From an uncultured Shimia sp. (GTDB taxonomy: Bacteria > Pseudomonadota > Alphaproteobacteria > Rhodobacterales > Rhodobacteraceae): 64,000 nt of DNA. Both the position numbers and the translations under genes were made by a program. The DNA lies in the NCBI RefSeq assembly GCF_947498095.1, contig NZ_CANMJE010000002.1, positions 124,001 through 188,000 on the forward strand, given 5' to 3'. How positions within the stretch are numbered: the stretch's first letter is position 1; each line of letters starts with the position of its first letter. Shown here one piece after another: positions 20,550-31,703 of the stretch. Under the pieces are notes generated by a model. That model had not been told where the DNA came from. It ran no database searches and saw only the letters and a program-made list of their open reading frames with translations.

Positions 20550-22178
20550 TCAGAGTTTTGCCGCAACTTTGCGCAGTTCGAATTTCTGAATCTTGCCTGT
20601 GGACGTTTTGGGGAGTTCTTGGAACACAACGCGTTTCGGCGCCTTGAAGCCGGCAAGAGTTTCGCGGGAAAAGGCGATGATCTCGGCCTCGGTTGCGGAT
20701 TGCCCTTCAAGCAGTTCAACAAAGGCACAGGGCACTTCGCCCCATTTGTCGTCCGGCTTGGCCACCACTGCTGCCATTGACACGGCCGGGTGTGCCATCA
20801 GCGTGCCTTCGACCTCGACGGACGAGATGTTCTCGCCACCCGAGATGATGATGTCCTTGGCGCGATCGGCGATCTGCACATAGGTGTCGGGATGTTGCAG
20901 TGCGATGTCACCGGAATGAAAATAGCCGCCCTTGAACGCTTCCGCCGTGGCTTCGGGGTTCTTGAGATACCCCTTCATCACCGAATTGCCGCGAATGACA
21001 ATCTCACCTTGGGTTTTTCCGTCCATCGGAATTTGCGCCATGTTTTCGTCCATGACGGTGATGTGTTCCATCATCGGAAAGGCGATGCCCTGACGTGCTT
21101 TGATGGTTGCGACCTCAGGCTTGTCGAGGGCTCCCCACTCGTCGTCTTTCCAAAGGCATTCGGTGACATGACCATAGGTTTCCGTCAGCCCATAGACCTG
21201 CGTGACGTTGAATCCAAGGTCTTCGATTTTGGCAAGGGTCGCTGGGGCAGGGGGGGCGCCTGCGGTAAAGACCTCAACCGTGTGGTCAAAAGTGCGTCGT
21301 TCCTCATCCAATGCATTGACGATCATATTCAGAACGATGGGCGCGCCACCGAAATGCGTGACCCCTTCGTAGTGGATGGCGTTATAGATCGCCTGCGCGG
21401 TGATATCGCGGCAGCACACCAGCGTGCCGCCAATCATTGGCATCATCCACGTGTGGTTCCAGCCGTTACAGTGGAACAGGGGCACAATCGCCATAAAGAC
21501 CGGGTGCAGCACCATGCGCCAGCTGACCACTGTGCCCATGGTCATGAGGTATGCCCCACGATGGTGACAGACCACGCCCTTGGGCCGCCCGGTGGTGCCC
21601 GAGGTATAGTTCAGCGACAGGCTTTCCCATTCGTCTTCTGGCATGATCCAGTCGAACGCTGGATCGCCGGTTTCCAGCAGAGCCTCATAGTCGGTGTAGG
21701 ACCCGCTGGCGTGATAGCCCGCCTGATCGTCGGCGACCTCGATGATGATCGGCTTGGGGCCTTCCATCGCGTCAACCGCAGCTTTGACCGTGTCCATGAA
21801 CTGCGGGTCGACCAGCACAACTTTGGCCTCGCCGTGGTCAAAGATGTAGGCCACGGTGTCGACGTCCAGCCGGGTGTTGATCGTGTTCAAAACAGCGCCA
21901 CATGCCGGGACGCCGAAATGCGCTTCGGCCTGTGCCGGCAGGTTCGGGATCAGTGTGGCAACGACGTCTCCGGGGCGAACCCCCAATCCGATCAGCGCCG
22001 AGGCAAGACGAGTGCAACGTTCGTAATACTCGGCATAGGTCTTGCGGTGCTTTCCATAGCTGACCGCGAGGGTATCGGGGAAAACATCACGCGCCCGACG
22101 CAAGTGCGACAGCGGTGTCAAAGGCACGAAATTTGCCGCGCATTTGTCCAGCCCAGTTTCATCAACCATCCAGCCCAT
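20550..22178 (-). CDS. Acyl-CoA synthetase (AMP-dependent ligase)
   Basis: LNYTSGTTGRPKGVV, GLTETYGH, KTSTGKIQKFELR. Confidence 0.93.
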   Translation of the reverse strand: MGWMVDETGLDKCAANFVPLTPLSHLRRARDVFPDTLAVSYGKHRKTYAEYYERCTRLASALIGLGVRPGDVVATLIPNLPAQAEAHFGVPACGAVLNTINTRLDVDTVAYIFDHGEAKVVLVDPQFMDTVKAAVDAMEGPKPIIIEVADDQAGYHASGSYTDYEALLETGDPAFDWIMPEDEWESLSLNYTSGTTGRPKGVVCHHRGAYLMTMGTVVSWRMVLHPVFMAIVPLFHCNGWNHTWMMPMIGGTLVCCRDITAQAIYNAIHYEGVTHFGGAPIVLNMIVNALDEERRTFDHTVEVFTAGAPPAPATLAKIEDLGFNVTQVYGLTETYGHVTECLWKDDEWGALDKPEVATIKARQGIAFPMMEHITVMDENMAQIPMDGKTQGEIVIRGNSVMKGYLKNPEATAEAFKGGYFHSGDIALQHPDTYVQIADRAKDIIISGGENISSVEVEGTLMAHPAVSMAAVVAKPDDKWGEVPCAFVELLEGQSATEAEIIAFSRETLAGFKAPKRVVFQELPKTSTGKIQKFELRKVAAKL

Positions 22179-22288
22179 CAAATCCCTCCCTTGATTCTGC
22201 GGCTCATGTCGCTTTACGACAGACTATTCATGTCAGTTACCCCTCGTGTAGTGCGGAACCGACAATTGTCAGACAATTAGAGGCAGAA

Positions 22289-23185
22289 ATGACCGCAAGC
22301 GTCAATAACCGTCCTGTCGCTGCCGCGCTTTCGATGCTGTCGGCAATGGCCACGATTGGGTTCATTGACAATTTTGTTGGTGAAATCTCGGCGCACGTCA
22401 GTGTCTGGCAGTTCATCTGGATGCGCTCAACGGTGATGTTTCCTTTGCTGATCCTGATGTCCCTAGTTGGCCTTGGAACGCTTTGGGCGGTTCGTTGGCG
22501 TCCGGTTCTGGCGCGCGCCACAATCATCACCTGCGCCATGGTGCTTTACTTTGGCTCTCTCGGCCTGATGCCGATCACGCAGGCGCTTGCCGGGTTGTTC
22601 ACTTCGCCAATCTGGGTGTTGCTCATCAACCTTGTTTTTATGCGGCGACGCATTGGCCCCTGGCGCATCGCTGCTGTGTTCATCGGGTTTGCAGGCATCT
22701 TGTTGGTGCTGCAACCGGGGACCGACGGCTTTGGGCTTTCGATGCTGATGCCTGTGGCTGCGGGACTGTTCTATGCCGTCTCGTCCATTGCCACCCGTAG
22801 CTGGTGTGCTGGTGAAAGCGCTTTAGCCCTTTTGGGGACCAATATGGCCGTCATGTGGGTGGTTGGCGGGCTGGCGACACTGCTGCTTGGCATTACACCT
22901 TTAGAGCAACAGGATTTCCTGACCCGGTCGCCATCCTGGGAGATTTGGCCCATCGTGCCTTACATCCTTTTGCAAGCCGTGGGGTCCTTGACGGGGGTTT
23001 TTCTGATTATCCGGGCTTATCAGATGGATGAGCCGACAAACGTCGCCGTCTTTGAGTACTCGGTGATGCTGTTCGGGCCGGTCTTTGCCTTTCTGTTGTT
23101 TGGACAGGGGGTGAATGGATTGCAAGCCATCGGGATTGCCATGATCGCCGCTTCGGGCGTGATTATCGCAATTCGCTCAAAGTAA
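22289..23185 (+). CDS. DMT superfamily transporter (EamA)
   Basis: 10-TM pattern, EamA-like repeats. Confidence 0.88.
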   Translation: MTASVNNRPVAAALSMLSAMATIGFIDNFVGEISAHVSVWQFIWMRSTVMFPLLILMSLVGLGTLWAVRWRPVLARATIITCAMVLYFGSLGLMPITQALAGLFTSPIWVLLINLVFMRRRIGPWRIAAVFIGFAGILLVLQPGTDGFGLSMLMPVAAGLFYAVSSIATRSWCAGESALALLGTNMAVMWVVGGLATLLLGITPLEQQDFLTRSPSWEIWPIVPYILLQAVGSLTGVFLIIRAYQMDEPTNVAVFEYSVMLFGPVFAFLLFGQGVNGLQAIGIAMIAASGVIIAIRSK

Positions 23186-23334
23186 GCCTGACGATTCGAG
23201 CCGCTTAATTGCGGCGGTATTTCCGTCTGATCTGAGGCCAATTCCCCTATGGAAATGCCATTGTGCGAACATTGGAAACACTGCCCCAAAAAGACCTCAT
23301 TTCAGGCCAAAGGTATCCTTACAAATTTAAACAA

Positions 23335-24033
23335 ATGAACTTGCTGCTAAATCCACCGCCAGACGCTCAGGGGAAAGAAATGTTTGGATGGACACCTACA
23401 ACTGAAACACGCACCAGACCGGTGGCACCCACGCAAGCTCTGCGCGACCCAGTGTTATTGGGAGCGGGCTGCGGGATTGTCGAGGGGACACAAGTCGCCA
23501 CGCAAGCTGGCTGGCAACCCGCCGAGACCCTGCGCGCCGGAGATGAGGTTCTGACATTTGATGGTGGAATGCAGCGGGTCACCGCGGTTCTGCGTGATGA
23601 GGTCTGGAGTGGTCTGGATCAATGTCCCGAAGCCCTGTGGCCGCTCTTGGTCGAAGCCGAGACCATCGGCAACCAAAACGATCTTTTGGTCATGCCGCAT
23701 CAGGGCGTTTTGATCGAAAGTGACGATATCAGTGACCGCTGGGGTGATCCCTATGCGGTGATCCCCGCCGCAGCGCTTGAAGTGCTGGAAGGGGTTGAGC
23801 GCCACGAACCCTATGGAACTGTCGAAGTTGTGCTGCCGGTCTTTGAAGAGGACCAGATGGTTTTTGCAGACCACGGCGCACTGATGTTCTGTCAGTCCCA
23901 CTGGGGACTGAGCGCGGGCATCTTGCCGAAATTCGGCGCCGCAGGAAATTACAACATGCTGCCCATGGCGGCCGCGATCCGGTTATTGGAAATGACCTAT
24001 ATCCCGGATTATGCAGACTACGCGACCGCTTGA
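23335..24033 (+). CDS. Stand-alone Hint (hedgehog/intein-like) domain protein
   Basis: GCGIVEGTQVATQAGWQPAETLRAGDEVLTFDGGMQRV, MPHQGVLI. Confidence 0.82.
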   Translation: MNLLLNPPPDAQGKEMFGWTPTTETRTRPVAPTQALRDPVLLGAGCGIVEGTQVATQAGWQPAETLRAGDEVLTFDGGMQRVTAVLRDEVWSGLDQCPEALWPLLVEAETIGNQNDLLVMPHQGVLIESDDISDRWGDPYAVIPAAALEVLEGVERHEPYGTVEVVLPVFEEDQMVFADHGALMFCQSHWGLSAGILPKFGAAGNYNMLPMAAAIRLLEMTYIPDYADYATA

Positions 24034-24069
24034 ATCCCCCCCCCCCACCGGACAGGCGCTGCATGTTAA

Positions 24070-24106
24070 AAAACCGCCCGGAAGTTTTCTTCCGGGCGGT
24101 TTTAAT
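24070..24106. terminator. Strong bidirectional Rho-independent terminator
   Basis: AAAACCGCCCGGAA-GTTTTC-TTCCGGGCGGTTTT perfect 14-bp stem between convergent genes. Confidence 0.92.
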
Positions 24107-24126
24107 TTTAGAGCGCTGCAAAGCTA

Positions 24127-26319
24127 TCAGGCTGCGGCGGCCTGCTGACCAAAGCGGCCATAGAAGCTTTGGTTCTTCTCGGCCATCTCACGCAAGAGCG
24201 GCGGGCAAGCAAAGCGTTCACCGTATTTCGCGGTCAGCTCATCGCACTTCTCGGCAGCCCAGGCAGCCCCAACGATGTCCAACCACGAGAACGGACCACC
24301 CGACCAAGGCATAAAGCCCCAGCCCAGGATCGCGCCCACGTCGCCTTCGCGGATGTCTTCCAGCACGTCTGCTTCCAACGCGCGGACCGCTTCCAGAACC
24401 TGAGAGAAGATCAGGCGGTGCTGAACTTCAGTCACGTCTGGTTGTTCTTCCAACTGCGGGAACTTGTCGGCAAAGCCTTTCCAATAGCCCAGACGCTTGC
24501 CTTTTTCGTCATAGTCAAAGAACCCGGCCTTGGCTTTACGACCAAAGCGGCCCTCGTCAACCATCCAGAAGGTCACGTCATCGGCAATCGACTTTGGATA
24601 GGCATTGCCCATCGCCGCCATCGTGGCCTTGGCGATCTTGGCGCCAAGATCAAGCGAAGTCTCATCGACCAGCTGGATCGGTCCGACAGGGAAGCCCAAG
24701 AGTTGAGCCGCGTGGTCCAGAAGCTGCGGCGCAACGCCTTCGCCAGCCATCATCACACCTTCGTTGATGTAGGGAATGATACAGCGGTTGGCATAGAAGA
24801 AGCGCTCGTCATTCACAACGATTGGCGTCTTCTTGATCTGACGCACATAGTCCAGCGCCTTGGCGACCGCACGAGGGCCGGTTTCGCGGCCCTTGATGAT
24901 CTCGACCAGTGCCATCTTCTCGACAGGCGAGAAGAAGTGGATGCCGATGAACTGTTCCTTGCGCACAGACGCTTCGGCCAGACCGGTGATCGGCAGCGTC
25001 GAGGTGTTCGAGGCAAAGATCGCGTCCTCAGGGATGATCGCTTCGACCTTTTTGGTCATCTCGGCTTTGACGGCAGGGTCTTCAAACACGGCCTCAATGA
25101 TCAGGTCCACGTCCGACAATGCGTTCAGATCGGTGGTGGCGTTGATCTTCGCCAGCATCGCGGTCTTTTGCTCTTCGGTGGCCTTCTTGCGCTTAATGCC
25201 CTTGTCCATGAAGCTCTCGGAATAGGCCTTGCCGCGATCCGCTGCCTCTTGGTTGGTGTCGATCAGCACAACATCCATACCCGCCTTGGCCGAAACCAAA
25301 GCAATACCAGCGCCCATCATGCCCGCGCCCAGCACGCCAACCTTTTTGACGCGTTGATCGGGTACATCGGGGCGGTTCGCGCCCTTTTCCAGTGCCTCCT
25401 TGTTGATGAACAAGGACCGGATCATGGCTGAGGACGAGGGGTTCATCAGCACATTGGTGAACCAACGCGCTTCGATCTTGATCGCCGTGTCAAACGGCAC
25501 CATCGCGCCCTCATAGACTGCGCTCAGCAGCGCCTTGGCCGCTGGATAGACGCCCCATGTGTTGCCATGCACCATCGCGTTGGCACCGACAAAGGTCATG
25601 AACCCTGCAGGGTGATAGGGTTCCCCACCAGGCATCTTATAGCCCTTTTCGTCCCAAGGTTTGACAATCTTCGGCTCGGACAGAACCCAGGCCTTGGCAT
25701 CCGCCATCGGGTCTGCGCTGACCTCGTCGATGATACCCGCCATTTTGGCTTTCTTGGGGTCAACCATCTTGCCTTGCAGCAGGAAGGGCGAGGCCGCCAT
25801 AGCGCCCATCTTGCGCACCATGCGGGTTGTTCCGCCACCGCCCGGGAAAATGCCGACCATGATCTCAGGCAGGCCGATCTTGGCCTTGGGATTGTCTGCC
25901 GCGAAAATGCGGTGTGTCGCCAAAGGCAGTTCCAGACCAATGCCCAGCGCGGTGCCGGGCAGGACGCAGGCAATCGGCTTGCCGCCCTTGTTGGTCTTTG
26001 GGTCCATACCTGCGCGTTCGATCTTGCGCAGAACGCTGTGCATCGACATCACGCCTTCGAACATGCCTGCGGCTGGGTTGTCGCCACCGCGTTTGCCCAT
26101 TTCCGCCAGCACATTGAGGTCCATGCCGCCCGCGAACGAGCCTTCTTTGCCAGACGTGATGACCGCGCCTTTGATGGCGTCGTCTGACAGCACCGTGTCT
26201 ATGATGGCGTTCAAGTCCTGAAACGCCTGCTCCGTCATCACGTTCATCGACTTGCCAGCCGTGTTCCAAGTGATGATCCCGACGCCGTCTGCGTCTACGG
26301 AGAGATTGAAATCGCTCAT
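24127..26319 (-). CDS. 3-hydroxyacyl-CoA dehydrogenase / enoyl-CoA hydratase multifunctional protein
   Basis: Crotonase N-terminus, [15 protein letters not shown] Rossmann motif, [12 protein letters not shown]. Confidence 0.94.
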   Translation of the reverse strand: MSDFNLSVDADGVGIITWNTAGKSMNVMTEQAFQDLNAIIDTVLSDDAIKGAVITSGKEGSFAGGMDLNVLAEMGKRGGDNPAAGMFEGVMSMHSVLRKIERAGMDPKTNKGGKPIACVLPGTALGIGLELPLATHRIFAADNPKAKIGLPEIMVGIFPGGGGTTRMVRKMGAMAASPFLLQGKMVDPKKAKMAGIIDEVSADPMADAKAWVLSEPKIVKPWDEKGYKMPGGEPYHPAGFMTFVGANAMVHGNTWGVYPAAKALLSAVYEGAMVPFDTAIKIEARWFTNVLMNPSSSAMIRSLFINKEALEKGANRPDVPDQRVKKVGVLGAGMMGAGIALVSAKAGMDVVLIDTNQEAADRGKAYSESFMDKGIKRKKATEEQKTAMLAKINATTDLNALSDVDLIIEAVFEDPAVKAEMTKKVEAIIPEDAIFASNTSTLPITGLAEASVRKEQFIGIHFFSPVEKMALVEIIKGRETGPRAVAKALDYVRQIKKTPIVVNDERFFYANRCIIPYINEGVMMAGEGVAPQLLDHAAQLLGFPVGPIQLVDETSLDLGAKIAKATMAAMGNAYPKSIADDVTFWMVDEGRFGRKAKAGFFDYDEKGKRLGYWKGFADKFPQLEEQPDVTEVQHRLIFSQVLEAVRALEADVLEDIREGDVGAILGWGFMPWSGGPFSWLDIVGAAWAAEKCDELTAKYGERFACPPLLREMAEKNQSFYGRFGQQAAAA

Positions 26320-26331
26320 GTCCTTAACTCC

Positions 26332-27543
26332 TTACACGCGTTCGATGATCGTTGCTGCACCCATGCCGGATGCAATGCACAAGGTTGCCAGACCGACCTC
26401 TTTGTCCGAGCGCTCCAGCTCGTCCAGCAATGTGCCGATGATGATAGCACCAGTTGCGCCCAGCGGGTGACCCATGGCGATCGAGCCGCCGTTAACGTTG
26501 ACCAGTTCCGGGTCGACATCAAAGGCCTGCTGGAAGCGCATCACAACGCTGGCAAAGGCCTCATTGACCTCAAACAGGTCGATGTCACCAATGTTCATGC
26601 CACTGTCAGCAAGGATCTTTTGCGTCGCAGGCACAGGCCCGGTCAGCATGATCGTCGGATCGGTGCCGATCTTACAGGTCTGGCGGATGCGCGCGCGCGG
26701 TTTAAGCCCGTATTTCTTACCGAACTCTTCGTTGCCGATCAGCACCCCGGCCGAGCCATCTACGATGCCCGACGAGTTGCCCGCGTGGTGGATGTGATTT
26801 ATCTCTTCCAGATGCGGGTACTTCATCAGCGCGATCTTGTCGAAACCGGGCATGACCTGACCCATTTCGGCAAAAGATGCTTTCAAAGCGCCGAGGCTCT
26901 GCATGTCGGTTTGCGGACGCATGTATTCGTCATGATCGAGGATCGGCAGACCGCTCACGTCATTCACAGCAATGATCGACTTGTCGAAACGGTTATCGTC
27001 CCACGCCGCCTTGGCGCGGCGCTGCGATTCAACGGCCAATGCATCAGCCTGATCACGACTAAAGCCGTACTCGGTGGCGATGATATCCGCCGAGATGCCT
27101 TGCGGTACAAAGTATTGATCCATTGCCACTGTTGGGTCGACAGCAATCGCCGCTCCGTCCGAGCCCATGGCCACACGGCCCATCATTTCCACGCCACCAG
27201 CGATATAGGCATCACCCGCGCCACCTTTGACCTGGTTGGCCGCAAGGTTCACGGCTTCCATGCCGGACGCACAGAAGCGGTTAATCGCCAGACCGGGGAT
27301 CGACTCGTCGAGATCCGAGGCCAGTACCGCGGTCCGGGCCAGGCAGCCGCCCTGTTCTTTCACTTGAGTGACATTGCCCCAGACCACGTCTTCAACAGCA
27401 TGGCCGTCCAGACCGTTGCGGTCTTTCAAGGCGTTCAGCACGGTTGCCGACAGGCGCACCGATGTGACTTCGTGCAGGGCGCCGTCCTTGCGGCCCTTGC
27501 CGCGCGGCGTGCGCACCGCGTCATAGATATAGGCTTCGGTCAT
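26332..27543 (-). CDS. Acetyl-CoA C-acyltransferase (thiolase)
   Basis: [39 protein letters not shown]. Confidence 0.94.
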   Translation of the reverse strand: MTEAYIYDAVRTPRGKGRKDGALHEVTSVRLSATVLNALKDRNGLDGHAVEDVVWGNVTQVKEQGGCLARTAVLASDLDESIPGLAINRFCASGMEAVNLAANQVKGGAGDAYIAGGVEMMGRVAMGSDGAAIAVDPTVAMDQYFVPQGISADIIATEYGFSRDQADALAVESQRRAKAAWDDNRFDKSIIAVNDVSGLPILDHDEYMRPQTDMQSLGALKASFAEMGQVMPGFDKIALMKYPHLEEINHIHHAGNSSGIVDGSAGVLIGNEEFGKKYGLKPRARIRQTCKIGTDPTIMLTGPVPATQKILADSGMNIGDIDLFEVNEAFASVVMRFQQAFDVDPELVNVNGGSIAMGHPLGATGAIIIGTLLDELERSDKEVGLATLCIASGMGAATIIERV

Positions 27544-27556
27544 AGTCTTCTCCTAT

Positions 27557-28195
27557 TCAGGCGCGGTCAGCGGGGCTGCCGGGCATCAGGTCATAAGGGT
27601 GTTTCCAGCCCGCGAGGGCTTGAATATTGGAAAGCCAGCGGTCGATGTTCGGCCAGTCGGCACGGTTGAACCCAAAGGGTTCGTCGTAAAACAGGTATCC
27701 ACAGCAGGAAATGTCAGCATTGGTGAGGCCATCTCCGACAATCCAGTCGCGCCCCTCAAGATGTTTGTCGAGGATCGCATAGGTCCCCTTGAGACGGCCC
27801 TGATTAAAGGCGATCACCTCTTTGGGCTGTTTGTCTTCGGGCAGGAAATTCATCAGGAACCGTGTCGGACCTGCCACTGCGCTGAGCTTGGAATTGTCCA
27901 AGAGTACCCAGCGAAAAATCTCGTAGTTCTCAGCATGGTCCTTGCCGCCGAACTTGCCGGATTTTTCTGTGACGTAGGCCAAAATCGCGCCGGATTGGCT
28001 GGTCTTGAAGTCGCCATCAACCAAAACCGGGGCCTCGCCCATTGCATTAACGGCCTCGCGGTATTCAGGGCTGCGGGTCTCGCCTGCGAAAAAGTCGACA
28101 TAGACAGGTTCCCAGTCCAATCCGCTCAACTCCAGAGCAAGGGCTGCCTTATAGGAATGTCCGGATTCGCCGAAGCAGTAGAGTTTGATGGTCAT
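27557..28195 (-). CDS. Glutathione S-transferase family protein
   Basis: MTIKLYCFGESGHSYKAALALELSGL thioredoxin-fold N-terminus, C-terminal helical domain. Confidence 0.88.
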   Translation of the reverse strand: MTIKLYCFGESGHSYKAALALELSGLDWEPVYVDFFAGETRSPEYREAVNAMGEAPVLVDGDFKTSQSGAILAYVTEKSGKFGGKDHAENYEIFRWVLLDNSKLSAVAGPTRFLMNFLPEDKQPKEVIAFNQGRLKGTYAILDKHLEGRDWIVGDGLTNADISCCGYLFYDEPFGFNRADWPNIDRWLSNIQALAGWKHPYDLMPGSPADRA

Positions 28196-28221
28196 GTGTC
28201 TCTCCCAATTGTCGCTGTCGC

Positions 28222-28274
28222 AGCGGGGGTTTCACACCCCCGTACCCCCGTGGAGTATTTTCGCCAAAATGAAG
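28222..28274 (-). repeat. Dispersed intergenic repeat copy (minus: CTTCATTTTGGCGAAAATACTCCACGGGGG...)
   Basis: Inverted relative to the copy at 28425. Confidence 0.65.
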
Positions 28275-28424
28275 TCCGGGGTTTAGACCTCTTTAAGGTT
28301 AACGGCCTAGGCTCGTGGGCGCGGTACAGGCTGGAGAGCCGATGGCCGCCCAAGGTGAAGCTCTGCTGCCCCGTTCGGGTGCGTCCTAGACAGACCGAAC
28401 CCGGGTGGCAGAGTGGGCCATACG

Positions 28425-28460
28425 CTTCATTTTGGCCCAAATACTCCCGCCGGAGGCATC
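28425..28460 (+). repeat. Dispersed intergenic repeat copy (CTTCATTTTGGCCCAAATACTCCCGCCGGAGGCATC)
   Basis: Closest to consensus; nearly shared with 58042-58076. Confidence 0.7.
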
Positions 28461-28500
28461 CCGAACTCTCGACCCTGTGCAGCATCGCGGTTCTTTCTCC

Positions 28501-29640
28501 TTACAAGCTGCGTGAGATCAGCTCTTTCATGATCTCATTGGTGCCGCCATAAATCCGTTGTACGCGGGCATCGACCCACATTTCCCCGATGGGATATTCT
28601 TGCATGTAACCATAGCCGCCAAAGAGTTGCAGGCACTCGTCGAGCACTTCTCCTTGCGTGTCGGTGATCCAGTACTTGGCCATTGCAGCCTTTTCGGCGG
28701 TCAGCTTGCCCGCGATCAGTTCTGAAATGCACTCGTCCAGAAAGGCGCGTGCGACCTTGGTTTTGGTCAGGCATTCCGCCAGTTTGAACCGGGTGTTCTG
28801 GAACTGTATGATCGGCCCACCAAAGGCCTCGCGTTCCTTGCAATAGGCGATGGTGCGCTCAACTGCACCTTCCATCGAGCCTTGGGCGATGCAGGCAATG
28901 ACCAAACGTTCCTGGCCCAGTTGCTTCATCATCTGATAAAAGCCCTGGCCTTCCTCGCCGCCAAGGATGTTTTCCGGCGGGATTTCGACGTTGTCAAAGA
29001 ACAGCTCAGACGTATCCGCCGCGTGGCAGCCAATTTTCTCAAGGTTGCGGCCGCGTGAAAAGCCTTCTGCATTGGCCGTTTCCACCACCACCAGCGAGGT
29101 GCCCTTGGCGCCGGCTTTGGGGTCGGTCTTGGCCGCTACAATCACCAGGTCGGCATGTTGGCCGTTGGTGATAAAGGTCTTGGATCCTGACAGCCGATAG
29201 GCGTTGCCATCTTTCACAGCGCGGGTTTTGATGCCTTGGACGTCGGAGCCACCCGAGGGTTCGGTCATCGCCAGCGCGCCCACCATTTCGCCCGTGGCCA
29301 TTTTGGGCAGCCAGCGTTGTTTCTGCTCTTCCGAGCCGTATTCCAGAATGTAATGCGCGACGATGCCCGAATGGATGCCGTGGCCCCAGCTGGCCAGATT
29401 GGCGCGGTTGGACTCCATCAGGATCACGGCCTCGTGGCCGAAATCGCCACCAACGCCGCCGTATTCTTCGGGGATAGAGGGGCACAAAAGACCCAGCTCA
29501 CCGGCTTCATTCCAGGTGCTGCGATCCATCTCGCCCTGTTTGCGCCATGTGTCGAAGCGGGGGGCCCATTCGTCGTTGATGAACTTGGCCGTCATTTCGG
29601 CCAGCATCTGGTGTTCGTCGGTCATCCAAGCAGATGTCAT
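28501..29640 (-). CDS. Acyl-CoA dehydrogenase
   Basis: [30 protein letters not shown]. Confidence 0.94.
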   Translation of the reverse strand: MTSAWMTDEHQMLAEMTAKFINDEWAPRFDTWRKQGEMDRSTWNEAGELGLLCPSIPEEYGGVGGDFGHEAVILMESNRANLASWGHGIHSGIVAHYILEYGSEEQKQRWLPKMATGEMVGALAMTEPSGGSDVQGIKTRAVKDGNAYRLSGSKTFITNGQHADLVIVAAKTDPKAGAKGTSLVVVETANAEGFSRGRNLEKIGCHAADTSELFFDNVEIPPENILGGEEGQGFYQMMKQLGQERLVIACIAQGSMEGAVERTIAYCKEREAFGGPIIQFQNTRFKLAECLTKTKVARAFLDECISELIAGKLTAEKAAMAKYWITDTQGEVLDECLQLFGGYGYMQEYPIGEMWVDARVQRIYGGTNEIMKELISRSL

Positions 29641-29661
29641 GGGTCTCTCCTGTTCCAAGGA

Positions 29662-29874
29662 TCAGCGCTTGCGCGCTTCAAGCTCGGAATTGAATTGTCT
29701 CAGTTTCACGGCCAGCATTTCGTCGTCGGTGACGGCGTTGAAATTTTCGAACAGAAAGGACAGCGCCTCGCCTTCGTCCAGACCCGCCTCGCGCGCGAAA
29801 TTTCGCAGGGAACGATAGCCATCTTCGGTCATCGCTGCATTGAAACGGCGGGTCAGTCTAAAACGTTTTGGCAT
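29662..29874 (-). CDS. 70-aa small protein, possible ribbon-helix-helix-like fold
   Basis: RRFNAAMTEDGYRSLRNFAREAGLDEGEALSFLFENF; in-line with the acyl-CoA dehydrogenase genes. Confidence 0.65.
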   Translation of the reverse strand: MPKRFRLTRRFNAAMTEDGYRSLRNFAREAGLDEGEALSFLFENFNAVTDDEMLAVKLRQFNSELEARKR

Positions 29875-29912
29875 CTGTCCTCTCTTTTGTTTTCAGTGTG
29901 TTAGCCTTCGTC

Positions 29913-31688
29913 TCAGAACGCTTCCGCGTCCAAAGCCATCACTGTGTCAGCACCCGACTGAATGCGCGCCAGATGCATGGCCGTGGCGGGCAAGCGTCGC
30001 GCCATGTAGTAGCGGCCTGTTGCCAGCTTCGTCTCATAGAACGCAGCGTCAGAGGTGCCGGAAGCCAGTTGTGACGTCGCGGCTTTTGCCATTTTGGCCC
30101 ACATCAAACCAAGGCATACGTGACCAAAGAGATGCATGAAGTCGTTTGATCCTGCCAGCGCGTGGTTGGGGTTCTTCATGCCGTTCTGCATGAAGTACAT
30201 GCCAGCCGCCTGCAGGTCTTTGGATGCGGCTTTCAGCGGCTCAACGAAATCTTTCAAGACTTCGTCGTCGCCGTTGTCTTTGCAGAAAGATTTGACCAAC
30301 TCAAAGAACGCCATCACGTGTTTGCCGCCATCTGTTCCCAGCTTACGGCCTACCAGATCCAACGCCTGAACGCCGTTGGCGCCTTCGTAGATCATCGCAA
30401 TGCGAGCATCGCGGGTGAACTGGCTCATGCCATGCTCTTCGATATAGCCGTGGCCGCCATAAATCTGCTGCGCCTTGACGGTCATGTCGTAACCTTCGTC
30501 GGTCAGGAAGCCCTTGATGACCGGGGTCAGCAGGCTGACCAGCCCGTCGGCATCCTTGTCGCCTTTGCGATGCGCTGCGTCGATCATGGTTGCGCCCCAC
30601 AGGATGAACGCGCGCGCGCCTTCGGCAAACGACTTCTGGTCCATCAGTGAACGGCGGATATCAGGGTGCACGATCAGCGGATCGGCCGGGCCATCGGGGT
30701 TCTCGGCACCAGTTACGGCGCGGCCCTGCAGGCGGTCCTTGGCATAGTCCACGGCGTTCTGATAGGCGACTTCAGCGGCTGAAAGCCCCTGCATGCCAAC
30801 ACCCAGACGCGCTTCGTTCATCATGGTGAACATGGCACGCATGCCTTTGTTTTCTTCACCCAGCAGATACCCGGTGGCTTCGTCATAGTTCAGCACACAG
30901 GTCGAGTTGCCGTGGATACCCATCTTTTTCTCGATATTGCCGACTGAGACGCCATTGCGCGCGCCAGGGGTGCCATCTTCGTTAACGATGAACTTGGGCA
31001 CGATGAACAGCGACACACCCTTGATGCCCTCGGGGCCGCCGGGGATTTTCGCCAGAACAAGGTGGATGATGTTGTCGGCCATGTCGTGATCACCGGACGA
31101 GATAAAGATCTTCTGACCGGAGATTTTGTAGCTGCCGTCACCGGCGGGCTCTGCCTTGGTCCGCATCAGACCCAGATCGGTGCCGCAATGCGGCTCGGTC
31201 AGGTTCATGGTGCCGGTCCACTCGCACGAAACCATGTTGGGCAGATAGGTGTTCTTCTGTTCGTCGGTCCCATGCGCCAGGATTGCGGCAGCCGCGCCGT
31301 GTGTCAGGCCCTGATACATGGTGAACGCCTGGTTCGAAGACGAGAACATCTCGCCCACAGCGGTGCCCAGCACATAAGGCATGTTCTGGCCGCCATATTC
31401 TTCGGGCATGTCCAGACCGGTCCAGCCGCCTTCTTTCACCTGCTCAAAGGCGTCTTTGAAGCCGGTTGGCGTATAAACCACACCGTTTTCCAGACGGCAG
31501 CCTTCGTGGTCGCCGACCACGTTCAGAGGGGCCAGCACATCGCCGGTCAGCTTGCCGGCTTCTTCTAGCACAGCATTGGTGAAATCGGCTTCCAGCTCAT
31601 CATAGCCGGGGGTGTCGGATTGCGAGACATTCAGCACATCATGCAAAACGAACTGGAGGTCTTTTACGGGGGCGGTATAGGTCGGCAT
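29913..31688 (-). CDS. Acyl-CoA dehydrogenase, long form with extra C-terminal domain
   Basis: [43 protein letters not shown]. Confidence 0.93.
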   Translation of the reverse strand: MPTYTAPVKDLQFVLHDVLNVSQSDTPGYDELEADFTNAVLEEAGKLTGDVLAPLNVVGDHEGCRLENGVVYTPTGFKDAFEQVKEGGWTGLDMPEEYGGQNMPYVLGTAVGEMFSSSNQAFTMYQGLTHGAAAAILAHGTDEQKNTYLPNMVSCEWTGTMNLTEPHCGTDLGLMRTKAEPAGDGSYKISGQKIFISSGDHDMADNIIHLVLAKIPGGPEGIKGVSLFIVPKFIVNEDGTPGARNGVSVGNIEKKMGIHGNSTCVLNYDEATGYLLGEENKGMRAMFTMMNEARLGVGMQGLSAAEVAYQNAVDYAKDRLQGRAVTGAENPDGPADPLIVHPDIRRSLMDQKSFAEGARAFILWGATMIDAAHRKGDKDADGLVSLLTPVIKGFLTDEGYDMTVKAQQIYGGHGYIEEHGMSQFTRDARIAMIYEGANGVQALDLVGRKLGTDGGKHVMAFFELVKSFCKDNGDDEVLKDFVEPLKAASKDLQAAGMYFMQNGMKNPNHALAGSNDFMHLFGHVCLGLMWAKMAKAATSQLASGTSDAAFYETKLATGRYYMARRLPATAMHLARIQSGADTVMALDAEAF

Positions 31689-31703
31689 CAGTCTCTTCCC
31701 TGA

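Noticed and set aside
20790-22280. 496-aa plus-strand ORF
   Set aside because: Antisense to a clear acyl-CoA synthetase (20550-22178); His/Arg/Asp-rich composition without domains, typical high-GC shadow ORF
24169-25431. 420-aa plus-strand ORF
   Set aside because: Shadow of the FadB/J-like gene on the minus strand
26467-27669. 400-aa plus-strand ORF
   Set aside because: Shadow of the thiolase gene on the minus strand
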